DNA of 5,725 nt from the NCBI GenBank assembly GCA_035501735.1, contig DATJVR010000050.1:1-5725 (forward strand), written 5' to 3'. How positions within the stretch are numbered: the first letter of the stretch is position 1; the number at the start of each line of letters is the position of its first letter. Under the pieces are notes generated by a model. It saw only the letters and a program-made list of their open reading frames with translations, searched no databases and was not told where the DNA came from. Origin of the DNA: PNAI01 sp035501735. Lineage in GTDB: Bacteria > Pseudomonadota > Alphaproteobacteria > Rhizobiales > Xanthobacteraceae. Shown piece after piece: positions 1 to 5,725 of the stretch. The position numbers and the translations under genes are program-made.

Positions 1-3000
1 CGGCGAGATCAAGAAGCCGGAGACGATCAACTACCGCACGTTCAAGCCGGAACGTGACGGGCTGTTCTGCGCGCGCATCTTCGGGCCGATCAAGGATTAC
101 GAGTGCTTGTGCGGCAAGTACAAGCGCATGAAGTACAAGGGTATCATCTGCGAGAAGTGCTCGGTCGAAGTGACGCTGTCGCGCGTGCGGCGCGAGCGCA
201 TGGGCCACATCGAACTCGCGGCGCCGGTCGCGCATATCTGGTTCCTGAAGTCGCTGCCGTCGCGCATCGGCCTGCTGCTCGACATGACGCTCAAGGATCT
301 CGAGCGCATTCTTTATTTCGAATATTACGTCGTGCTCGAGCCGGGCTTAACCCCGCTGCAGGATCGCCAGCTGCTGTCGGAGGAAGAGTATCTGAAGGCG
401 CAGGAGGAGCTTGGCGCCGACAGCTTCACCGCCATGATCGGCGCGGAAGCGATCCGCGAGATGCTCAAGGCGCTCGATCTTGAAAAGATGGCCGCCGATC
501 TGCGCAAGGAGATCGCGGAGTCGAAGTCCGACCTCAAGCCGAAGAAACTCGCCAAGCGGCTGAAGCTGATCGAGGCGTTCATCCAGTCCGGCAACAAGCC
601 GGAGTGGATGATCCTCACGCAGGTTCCGGTCATCCCGCCGGATCTGCGTCCGCTCGTGCCGCTCGACGGCGGACGCTTCGCCACCTCCGACCTCAACGAC
701 CTCTATCGTCGCGTGATCAACCGCAACAACCGACTCAAGCGGCTGATCGAACTGCGCGCGCCGGACATCATCATCCGCAACGAGAAGCGCATGCTGCAGG
801 AAGCGGTCGATGCGCTGTTCGACAACGGCCGGCGCGGCCGCGTCATCACGGGCGCCAACAAGCGGCCGCTGAAGTCGCTCGCCGACATGCTGAAAGGCAA
901 GCAGGGCCGGTTCCGGCAGAACCTGCTCGGCAAACGCGTGGACTATTCCGGCCGCTCGGTGATCGTGGTCGGGCCGGAGCTGAAGCTGCACCAGTGCGGG
1001 CTGCCGAAGAAGATGGCACTCGAACTGTTCAAGCCGTTCATCTATTCGCGGCTCGACGCCAAGGGCCTGTCGACCACCGTGAAGCAGGCGAAGAAGCTGG
1101 TGGAGAAGGAGAAGCCCGAGGTCTGGGACATTCTCGACGAGGTGATCCGCGAGCATCCGGTGCTGCTCAACCGCGCGCCGACGCTGCATCGCCTGGGCAT
1201 CCAGGCGTTCGAGCCGGTGCTGATCGAAGGCAAGGCGATCCAGCTGCATCCGCTGGTGTGCGCGGCATTCAACGCGGACTTCGACGGCGACCAGATGGCG
1301 GTGCACGTGCCGCTGTCGCTGGAAGCGCAGCTCGAAGCGCGCGTGTTGATGATGTCGACCAACAACATCCTGCACCCAGCCAACGGCTCGCCGATCATCG
1401 TGCCGAGCCAGGACATCGTGCTCGGGCTCTATTACCTCACGATCCAGGCCGAAGGCGGGCCGGGCGAGTGGAAGCTCGAACTGTACAAGGAAGAAGAGCT
1501 CAAGCGCGATCCGAAGAAGAAGAACGTCGTGCGCGGGTTCTATCGCGACATTTCGGAAGTGGAGCACGCGCTGCACGAGAAGATCGTCGGCCTGCACAGC
1601 AAGATCAAGTTCCGTTTCGAGGGCGTGGACGAGCAGGGCAAGACCGCGCACACGTGGTACGAGACCACGCCCGGCCGCGCGCTGCTCGGGACGGTGCTGC
1701 CGAAAAGCCCGAAGATTTCCTTCGACCTCGTCAACAAGCTCATGACGAAGCGGGAAATCTCCAGCATGATCGACCAGGTCTACCGCCATTGCGGGCAGAA
1801 GGAGACAGTCATCTTCTGCGATCGCATCATGGCGCTCGGCTTCCATCACGCGTTCAAGGCCGGCATCTCGTTTGGCAAGGACGACATGGTGGTGCCGAAG
1901 GCAAAGTGGGACATCGTCGAGAAGACCCGGCAGGAGGCCAAGGACTTTGAACAGCAGTACAACGACGGCCTGATCACCCAGGGCGAGAAGTACAACAAGG
2001 TGGTCGACGCCTGGTCGAAGTCCACGGACGCCATCGCCGAAGCGATGATGAAGGAAATCTCGTCAGCCAAGAAGACCGAGGCCGGCAAAGAGGCGCAGGT
2101 CAATTCGATCTACATGATGGCGCATTCCGGCGCGCGCGGCTCGCCGGCGCAGATGCGTCAGCTCGCCGGCATGCGCGGATTGATGGCGAAGCCGAGCGGC
2201 GAAATCATCGAGAGCCCAATCATCTCGAACTTCAAGGAAGGGCTCTCCGTGCTCGAGTACTTCAATTCGACGCACGGCGCACGCAAGGGCTTGGCCGATA
2301 CCGCGCTGAAGACCGCGAACTCCGGTTATCTCACGCGGCGTCTGGTCGATGTGGCGCAGGATTGCATCGTCACCACGGAAGACTGCGGCACGGCGGGCGG
2401 CATCAAGGTGCGCGCCATCATCGACGCGGGCCAGGTGGTGGCTTCGCTCGGCAGCCGCATCCTCGGTCGCACCGCGGCGGAGGATGTGAAGGATCCGGCA
2501 AGCCACAAGGTGGTCGTCAAGGCCGGCACGTTGATCGGCGAGCCGGAAGTGGAGGCGATCGTCAACGCGAACGTCCAGGAGTTGCGCATTCGCTCGGTGC
2601 TCACCTGCGAGACCACGAGCGGCGTGTGCGGCAAGTGCTATGGGCGCGATCTGGCGCGCGGCACTCCGGTCAATCTTGGCGAGGCGGTCGGCGTGATCGC
2701 GGCCCAGTCGATCGGCGAGCCGGGCACGCAGCTCACCATGCGTACGTTCCACATCGGCGGCGCGGCGCAGATCTCGGAGCAGTCGTTCATCGAATCGAAC
2801 TTCGAGGGCAAGATCAAGATCAGGGCCAAGGGCAAAAATCACATCGTCAAGAATTCCGACGGTGAGACCATTGCCATGGGCCGCAACATCGTGATCGCGG
2901 TGCTCGATACCGACGGCACCGAGCGGGCGGTGCACCGCATCCAGAACGGCGCGCGGCTGCGCGTCGAGGACGGCGAGAAGGTCAAGCGCGGCCAGCGCAT

Positions 3001-4195
3001 CGCGGAATGGGATCCCTATACGCGGCCAATCCTGACCGAGGTCGAGGGCACGATCGGGTTCGAGGACCTGGTCGAAGGCCAGTCGATGTCGGAGACGCTC
3101 GACGAGTCGACCGGTATCGCCAAGCGCGTGGTTACCGACTGGCGCACGTCCAGCCGGGCTGCCGACTTGCGTCCGGCGATCGTGATCAAGGGCAAGGACG
3201 GCAAGATCGTCAAACTCAGCCGCGGCGGCGATGCCCGCTACATGCTCGCGGTCGATGCGATCCTTTCAGCCGACCCCGGCGCCAAGGTGAAGGCGGGCGA
3301 CGTCATCGCGCGTATCCCGACCGAAAGCGCCAAGACGCGCGACATCACCGGCGGCTTGCCGCGGGTGGCGGAGCTGTTCGAGGCGCGCAAGCCGAAGGAC
3401 GCGGCGATCATCGCCGAGATCAACGGCACGGTGCAGTTCGGCCGCGACTACAAGAGCAAGCGGCGCATCACCATCGTGCCGAGCGAGGCCGATGTGCAGC
3501 CGGCCGAGTATCTGATCCCGAAGGGCAAGCACATCCACTTGCAGGACGGCGACGTGATCGAGAAGGGCGACTTCATCGTGGAGGGCAATCCCGCCCCGCA
3601 CGATATCCTCGCGATCAAAGGCGTCGAGGAACTGGCAGGCTACCTGGTCAATGAAATCCAGGAGGTCTATCGGCTGCAGGGCGTGTCGATCAACGACAAG
3701 CACATCGAAGTGATCGTGCGGCAGATGCTGCAGAAGGTCGAGATCGACGAATCCGGCGAGACCGAGCTGTTGCAGGGCGAACAGATCGACAAGATCGAGT
3801 TCGACGAGATCAACGCCAGGGCGAAGGCCGAGGGCAAGAAGGAAGCGGTCGCGCATCCGGTGCTGCTCGGCATCACCAAGGCGAGCCTGCAGACGCGTTC
3901 GTTCATCTCAGCGGCGTCGTTCCAGGAGACCACGCGCGTGCTCACCGAGGCGGCGGTCAACGGCAAGGCCGATACGCTCGACGGCTTGAAGGAAAACGTC
4001 ATCGTCGGCCGGCTGATCCCGGCGGGCACCGGCGCGATGATGAACCTGCTGCGCGAGGTGGCGGTCAAGCGCGACGCGCTCATCCTCGAAGAGCGGGAAA
4101 AAGAGGCGGCCAAGGCGGCGGCTGCCGCCGAGGCGCAGCAGCAGGTCGAAGCGCCGGCTCCGGCCCCGCAACAGGCTCTGCCAGCAGCGGAGTAG
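1..4195 (+). CDS. rpoC: DNA-directed RNA polymerase subunit beta' (5'-truncated by the window edge)
   Basis: This is the largest subunit of RNA polymerase, which forms the clamp and, with beta, the catalytic centre. The frame is open from base 2 (GEIKKPETINYRTF) to the TAG at 4193-4195, giving 1397 visible residues. E. coli RpoC has this motif at residue 36, so about 35 residues are missing upstream. Numbering here counts visible residues. The N-terminal zinc site is complete (C35, C37, C50, C53). NADFDGD at 424-430 carries the three Mg2+-binding aspartates. The bridge helix lies around FNSTHGARKG (754-763). The second zinc site is complete (C795, C869, C876, C879). The trigger-loop segment starts near 893 and includes H917, equivalent to E. 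coli H936. Proteobacterial insert-like sequence follows HIGGAA. No frameshift or internal stop is seen. Unusual points are a charged stretch at 490-516 and an Ala/Pro/Gln-rich C-terminal tail at 1368-1397. Presumably the last gene of rpoBC, since a terminator-like hairpin follows. Confidence 0.99.
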   Translation, partial: GEIKKPETINYRTFKPERDGLFCARIFGPIKDYECLCGKYKRMKYKGIICEKCSVEVTLSRVRRERMGHIELAAPVAHIWFLKSLPSRIGLLLDMTLKDLERILYFEYYVVLEPGLTPLQDRQLLSEEEYLKAQEELGADSFTAMIGAEAIREMLKALDLEKMAADLRKEIAESKSDLKPKKLAKRLKLIEAFIQSGNKPEWMILTQVPVIPPDLRPLVPLDGGRFATSDLNDLYRRVINRNNRLKRLIELRAPDIIIRNEKRMLQEAVDALFDNGRRGRVITGANKRPLKSLADMLKGKQGRFRQNLLGKRVDYSGRSVIVVGPELKLHQCGLPKKMALELFKPFIYSRLDAKGLSTTVKQAKKLVEKEKPEVWDILDEVIREHPVLLNRAPTLHRLGIQAFEPVLIEGKAIQLHPLVCAAFNADFDGDQMAVHVPLSLEAQLEARVLMMSTNNILHPANGSPIIVPSQDIVLGLYYLTIQAEGGPGEWKLELYKEEELKRDPKKKNVVRGFYRDISEVEHALHEKIVGLHSKIKFRFEGVDEQGKTAHTWYETTPGRALLGTVLPKSPKISFDLVNKLMTKREISSMIDQVYRHCGQKETVIFCDRIMALGFHHAFKAGISFGKDDMVVPKAKWDIVEKTRQEAKDFEQQYNDGLITQGEKYNKVVDAWSKSTDAIAEAMMKEISSAKKTEAGKEAQVNSIYMMAHSGARGSPAQMRQLAGMRGLMAKPSGEIIESPIISNFKEGLSVLEYFNSTHGARKGLADTALKTANSGYLTRRLVDVAQDCIVTTEDCGTAGGIKVRAIIDAGQVVASLGSRILGRTAAEDVKDPASHKVVVKAGTLIGEPEVEAIVNANVQELRIRSVLTCETTSGVCGKCYGRDLARGTPVNLGEAVGVIAAQSIGEPGTQLTMRTFHIGGAAQISEQSFIESNFEGKIKIRAKGKNHIVKNSDGETIAMGRNIVIAVLDTDGTERAVHRIQNGARLRVEDGEKVKRGQRIAEWDPYTRPILTEVEGTIGFEDLVEGQSMSETLDESTGIAKRVVTDWRTSSRAADLRPAIVIKGKDGKIVKLSRGGDARYMLAVDAILSADPGAKVKAGDVIARIPTESAKTRDITGGLPRVAELFEARKPKDAAIIAEINGTVQFGRDYKSKRRITIVPSEADVQPAEYLIPKGKHIHLQDGDVIEKGDFIVEGNPAPHDILAIKGVEELAGYLVNEIQEVYRLQGVSINDKHIEVIVRQMLQKVEIDESGETELLQGEQIDKIEFDEINARAKAEGKKEAVAHPVLLGITKASLQTRSFISAASFQETTRVLTEAAVNGKADTLDGLKENVIVGRLIPAGTGAMMNLLREVAVKRDALILEEREKEAAKAAAAAEAQQQVEAPAPAPQQALPAAE

Positions 4196-4235
4196 TCCAA
4201 AGGTCGGGCGCTTATCGTTTCTGCCAAGAAATCCA

Positions 4236-4267
4236 AGGGCCGCCCCATCGGGCGGCCCTCTTGATTG
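4236..4267 (+). terminator. Probable intrinsic terminator after rpoC
   Basis: A perfect 10-bp stem, AGGGCCGCCC (4236-4245) with GGGCGGCCCT (4250-4259), closes a CATC tetraloop, starting about 40 bases after the rpoC stop. The following tract is only moderately T-rich (CTTGATTGT), so termination may be imperfect or Rho-assisted. Read on the other strand the stem is followed by TTGGATTTCTTGG, so it could work in both directions. The stem is strong and well placed, which makes the end of the rpo transcript the best reading. Confidence 0.8.
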
Positions 4268-4298
4268 TGGCAGCGAAGCGGCGCGGCACGCAGAACCG

Positions 4299-4316
4299 CG
4301 GAGGCGTTCGGAGGCG
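4299..4316 (+). repeat. Tandem pair of CGGAGGCG, 10-bp period
   Basis: CGGAGGCG occurs at 4299-4306 and again at 4309-4316, separated by TT. The period is one helical turn, so both copies face the same side of the DNA. They lie about 40 to 58 bases upstream of the candidate -35 element. That is a place where an activator could bind, but a chance repeat in GC-rich DNA is equally possible. No known binding protein is recognised. Confidence 0.4.
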
Positions 4317-4356
4317 GTATTTAGCGAGTTGTTACCGTTGTTTTTGGCGCGCAGTG

Positions 4357-4386
4357 CTTGACTTGCCCCGCCCCCGTCGATACATA
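4357..4386 (+). promoter_or_regulatory. Candidate sigma-70-type promoter of the str operon
   Basis: CTTGAC (4357-4362) exactly matches the alphaproteobacterial -35 consensus and is followed, after 17 bases, by ATACAT (4380-4385). This matches four of six positions of the rhizobial -10 consensus CTATAT. In E. coli terms the elements are TTGACT and TACATA with 17-bp spacing, a good -35 and a weak -10. A T-rich stretch just upstream (around 4338-4345) could act as a weak UP element. The site lies after the rpoC hairpin and is the only convincing promoter before rpsL. Transcription would start near 4392-4394, giving a leader of about 305 bases. Confidence 0.55.
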
Positions 4387-4455
4387 CCGCGAACTTTCGG
4401 CAGGCGGTGAGCTTTGCTTGCTCGGAACGGCACGCCTGGATCCTCCCAAGCTTTT

Positions 4456-4472
4456 GAAAGTCATTGACTTTC
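4456..4472. promoter_or_regulatory. Perfect 8+1+8 palindrome, operator-like or hairpin
   Basis: GAAAGTCA-T-TGACTTTC is a perfect inverted repeat with a single central base. Outside it, AGCT at 4449-4452 can also pair with AGCT at 4475-4478 across a small internal loop (TTT against TT). The symmetry fits a site for a dimeric DNA-binding protein, or a transcript hairpin with outer and inner stems. It contains a second TTGACT (4464-4469), but no reasonable -10 follows at 16-18 bases, so a second promoter is not supported. If the promoter at 4357 is right, the site lies about 65-80 bases inside the transcript. Confidence 0.45.
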
Positions 4473-4684
4473 TTAGCTCGTCGGATGTGGCGCAAAGCCT
4501 CGACGAATGAAGCTCAAACGCTGCCTCTGACGTCGATCGATTGTCAGATCATGAGGGTGCGCGAGCGCGGCGGTTCCGCCTCGTGATCCTTTTGGACGGA
4601 GAAGCGTCATTCCGCTGCCGGGGCGGATGGCGTGCTTTCGTTTTGCGCGGGTCCGGACCGCTTGAGGCGTGAAGGCGACCAGAC

Positions 4685-4688
4685 GAGG
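4685..4688 (+). promoter_or_regulatory. Ribosome binding site deciding the rpsL start
   Basis: GAGG at 4685-4688 lies 10 bases before the ATG at 4699, a workable spacing. The nearer AGGA (4694-4697) is only one base from the ATG and is too close to serve it. The frame stays open upstream to an in-frame GTG at 4669, but that start would add ten residues that S12 proteins lack. Confidence 0.5.
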
Positions 4689-4698
4689 CACGCAGGAA

Positions 4699-5070
4699 AT
4701 GCCGACGATCAATCAGCTGATCCGCAAGGGACGCGTGCCGGTCCACGCGAAGAAGAAGGTGCCGGCGCTGCAGCAGAGCCCGCAGAAGCGCGGCGTGTGC
4801 ACGCGCGTCTACACCACGACGCCGAAGAAGCCGAACTCGGCGCTGCGCAAGGTCGCCAAGGTCCGCCTGACCAACGGGTTCGAGGTGATCGGCTACATCC
4901 CGGGCGAGGGCCATAACCTGCAGGAACACTCTGTGGTGATGATCCGCGGCGGCCGGGTGAAGGACCTTCCGGGCGTGCGCTACCACATCCTGCGCGGCGT
5001 GCTCGACACCCAGGGCGTCAAGAACCGCAAACAGCGCCGTTCGAAATACGGCGCCAAGCGCCCGAAATAA
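4699..5070 (+). CDS. rpsL: 30S ribosomal protein S12
   Basis: S12 sits at the decoding centre of the 30S subunit, where it helps monitor codon-anticodon pairing; it is the classic target of streptomycin-resistance mutations. The product has 123 residues, against 124 in E. coli. It starts with the family signature MPTINQLIRK, which fixes the start at 4699 rather than the in-frame GTG at 4669. The conserved loop TTTPKKPNSALRK spans 39-51 and GGRVKDLPGVRYH spans 84-96. K43 and K88 are both the wild-type lysines, so this allele looks streptomycin-sensitive. D89, the residue methylthiolated by RimO in E. coli, is present. The C-terminus is basic and ends GAKRPK. It is followed by a second in-frame TAA, then closely by the DUF4189 gene. 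It is the presumed first gene of the str operon. Confidence 0.99.
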   Translation: MPTINQLIRKGRVPVHAKKKVPALQQSPQKRGVCTRVYTTTPKKPNSALRKVAKVRLTNGFEVIGYIPGEGHNLQEHSVVMIRGGRVKDLPGVRYHILRGVLDTQGVKNRKQRRSKYGAKRPK

Positions 5071-5071
5071 T

Positions 5072-5076
5072 AAGGA
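5072..5076 (+). promoter_or_regulatory. Ribosome binding site for the DUF4189 gene
   Basis: AAGGA lies immediately after the rpsL stop, overlapping the second TAA. It is 10 bases from the ATG at 5087 but only one base from the ATG at 5078, so it favours 5087 as the start. Its closeness to the rpsL stop suggests translation by ribosomes finishing rpsL. Confidence 0.6.
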
Positions 5077-5086
5077 CATGCCGGCG

Positions 5087-5581
5087 ATGCCACGCGCAAA
5101 CCAGATCGAACACAGCGGACACCGCCGGCCTTTCGTGGCTTCGGCTGCCGTCGTCGCGCTGGGGGCGTTCGCGGCCACGGCGAATCTTTCCGACCCTGCG
5201 AGCGCGCGCTCGGGCAATTTCATCGGCGCAATCGCCTTTTCGCCGTCGACCGGCGCTTATGGCTATTCGTATCGCTGGCACAACACGCGCGACGCCGAAG
5301 AGCGCGCGATGAAAGAGTGCCGCGACCGGTCGCCGGCTGATGATTGCTTTTTTGTCGGCGGGTTCGGGAACATGTGCGGCGCTCTCGCCGTCGCCGAATT
5401 CCCGGGTAAGACGAACGACGGCCAGCCCATGACGCTGCGGATGTCTTACATCGGCCGGGCTGAAAAGCGTTCCGCCACCAAGGCCGCGGGTCTCGAGCAA
5501 TGCCGGAAGAACATGCTCGAGCCGGCCATGAAGGATCTTTGCAAAGTCATCGTCGTCGTTTGCAGCGACGATCGTAAATGA
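5087..5581 (+). CDS. Exported DUF4189-family protein lying between rpsL and rpsG
   Basis: The product has 164 residues; an in-frame ATG at 5078 would add three, but the AAGGA spacing favours 5087. The N-terminus is a signal peptide: a polar start, R13-R14-P-F-V, an Ala/Val-rich hydrophobic stretch (about 15-31), and a likely cleavage site after A40 (PASA|RSG), leaving about 124 mature residues. The RRxFV pattern could be a twin-arginine motif. The mature part resembles DUF4189 (Pfam PF13827) from GAIAFSPSTGAYGYSY (47-62), through an Ala/Glu-rich helix ending at C78, to the C-G-A-L motif (97-100). Six cysteines (78, 87, 97, 139, 152, 159) suit disulfides in the periplasm or outside the cell. 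DUF4189 has no established biochemical function and none is visible here. The gene starts 16 bases after the rpsL stop and ends 31 bases before rpsG, with no terminator visible, so co-transcription with both is inferred. Family assignment is from recalled motifs. Confidence 0.88.
   Translation: MPRANQIEHSGHRRPFVASAAVVALGAFAATANLSDPASARSGNFIGAIAFSPSTGAYGYSYRWHNTRDAEERAMKECRDRSPADDCFFVGGFGNMCGALAVAEFPGKTNDGQPMTLRMSYIGRAEKRSATKAAGLEQCRKNMLEPAMKDLCKVIVVVCSDDRK
5549..5572 (+). other. Hairpin at the end of the DUF4189 gene, 40 bases before rpsG
   Basis: ATCGTCG (5549-5555) pairs perfectly with CGACGAT (5566-5572), giving 7 bp and a 10-base loop. A competing register shifts the left arm by three bases because of the CGTCGTCG repeat. 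No T-tract follows, so it is not a terminator. It lies within codons of the DUF4189 gene, so coding constraint may explain it. Its place just upstream of rpsG makes a role in translational control possible but unproven. Confidence 0.3.
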
Positions 5582-5612
5582 GCGCAAGCAAGCAGTCGTA
5601 GAGAGCGAAGCA

Positions 5613-5725
5613 ATGTCACGCCGTCATAGCGCCGAGAAACGCGAGATCAACCCGGACCCTAAATACGGGAATCTTGTCGTGTCCAAGTTCATGAATTCCA
5701 TCATGTACGAGGGAAAAAAGTCGGT
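5613..5725 (+). CDS. rpsG: 30S ribosomal protein S7 (3'-truncated by the window edge)
   Basis: S7 nucleates assembly of the 30S head by binding the 3' domain of 16S rRNA, and in E. coli it represses its own operon. Only 37 complete codons plus two bases are in the window, out of roughly 156 in the family. The sequence starts MSRRHSAEKREINPDPKYG and continues with SKFMNSIMYEGKKS, matching the S7 N-terminus: a basic extension, then PDPK, then the first conserved helix ending in GKKS. A weak purine-rich Shine-Dalgarno, GAGAG (5601-5605), lies 7 bases before the ATG. Its upstream neighbour is the DUF4189 gene rather than rpsL. fusA and tuf would be expected downstream but lie outside the window. 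Confidence 0.97.
   Translation, partial: MSRRHSAEKREINPDPKYGNLVVSKFMNSIMYEGKKS

Larger units (their letters stand above)
4393..4698 (+). other. Presumed 5' leader of the str operon; no gene seen
   Basis: About 300 bases between the candidate transcription start and the rpsL ATG have no ORF resembling a known protein. The stretch has several self-complementary segments: the palindrome at 4456-4472, a CGAG/CTCG stem enclosing GCGG-TT-CCGC (4562-4583), TCCGC/GCGGA with a 7-base loop (4611-4627), and the 10-base palindrome GGTCCGGACC (4650-4659). No riboswitch family is recognised and there is no tRNA-like sequence. It could be a structured regulatory leader, or simply a long untranslated spacer if a nearer promoter exists that I cannot see. 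Confidence 0.4.

Noticed and set aside
347..1849. 500-codon ORF on the minus strand opposite rpoC
   Set aside because: It lies wholly within rpoC. Its residues are rich in His, Arg, Leu and Ala in the way reverse-strand shadows of GC-rich genes are, and it matches no known family.
604..1950. 448-codon ORF on the + strand in another frame of rpoC
   Set aside because: It overlaps conserved RpoC motifs including NADFDGD; its Arg/Ala/Gly-rich composition is typical of a frame-shifted shadow.
2063..2935. 290-codon minus-strand ORF
   Set aside because: It is antisense to the bridge-helix, zinc-site and trigger-loop region of rpoC, with shadow-like composition.
4464..4491. Second promoter from TTGACT at 4464
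   Set aside because: At 16-18 bases downstream there is only GC-rich sequence (TGTGGC) with no -10 resemblance; the TTGACT is part of the palindrome.
3667..4495. Minus-strand ORFs (193 and 195 codons) crossing the end of rpoC into the gap
   Set aside because: They run through the terminator hairpin and the candidate promoter, lack a recognisable family, and are mostly antisense to rpoC.
4507..4586. Two micro-ORFs in the leader (MKLKRCL at 4507-4530 and MRVRERGGSAS at 4551-4586) as possible leader peptides
   Set aside because: Neither has a Shine-Dalgarno sequence, a run of regulatory codons, or an attenuator-like terminator after it.
4669..4698. GTG at 4669 as the start of rpsL
   Set aside because: It would add ten residues before MPTINQLIRK, which is the universal S12 N-terminus; the GAGG at 4685 suits the ATG at 4699.
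4473..4712. 79-codon minus-strand ORF in the rpoC-rpsL gap
   Set aside because: It overlaps the rpsL start, has low-complexity basic composition, and resembles no known protein.
5018..5587. 189-codon minus-strand ORF opposite the DUF4189 gene
   Set aside because: The + strand frame has a signal peptide, a family motif and a ribosome binding site; the antisense frame has none of these.

Overview
The window comes from an alphaproteobacterium. The RpoC, S12, and S7 proteins read like those of Hyphomicrobiales in the Bradyrhizobium/Xanthobacteraceae neighbourhood. GC content is high, and the one good promoter candidate has the CTTGAC-type -35 common in that class. The genus-level placement is from memory of protein sequences, not from a search.

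Layout, all on the + strand: (1) bases 1-4195 hold nearly all of rpoC, the beta' subunit of RNA polymerase, missing only about the first 35 codons, which lie upstream of the window. (2) Just after the rpoC stop comes a perfect 10-bp GC-rich hairpin (4236-4259) that looks like the end of the rpo transcript. (3) A gap of about 500 bases (4196-4698) has no convincing gene. It contains the terminator, a pair of 8-bp direct repeats with a 10-bp period, a promoter candidate at 4357-4386, and then about 300 bases of presumed 5' leader with a 17-bp palindrome (4456-4472) and smaller hairpins. (4) Bases 4699-5070 are rpsL (ribosomal protein S12). (5) Bases 5087-5581 are a small gene for an exported, six-cysteine protein of the DUF4189 family. 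(6) Bases 5613-5725 are the first 37 codons of rpsG (ribosomal protein S7), running off the window.

Functionally this is the junction between the rpoBC transcription unit and the 'str' operon (normally rpsL-rpsG-fusA-tuf). rpoC builds the RNA polymerase active site; rpsL and rpsG encode 30S proteins of the decoding centre and the head. The oddity is the exported DUF4189 protein placed between rpsL and rpsG, with tight spacing on both sides and no visible terminator or promoter. It should therefore be transcribed with the ribosomal genes. It also occupies the intercistronic interval where, in E. coli, S7 binds to control the operon.

Most of the window is ordinary housekeeping DNA. The points worth following up are the DUF4189 gene inside the str operon, its possible twin-arginine signal, the long structured leader with its palindrome, a hairpin just upstream of rpsG, and a charged insert in RpoC. 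I see no mobile element, CRISPR array, tRNA or rRNA.
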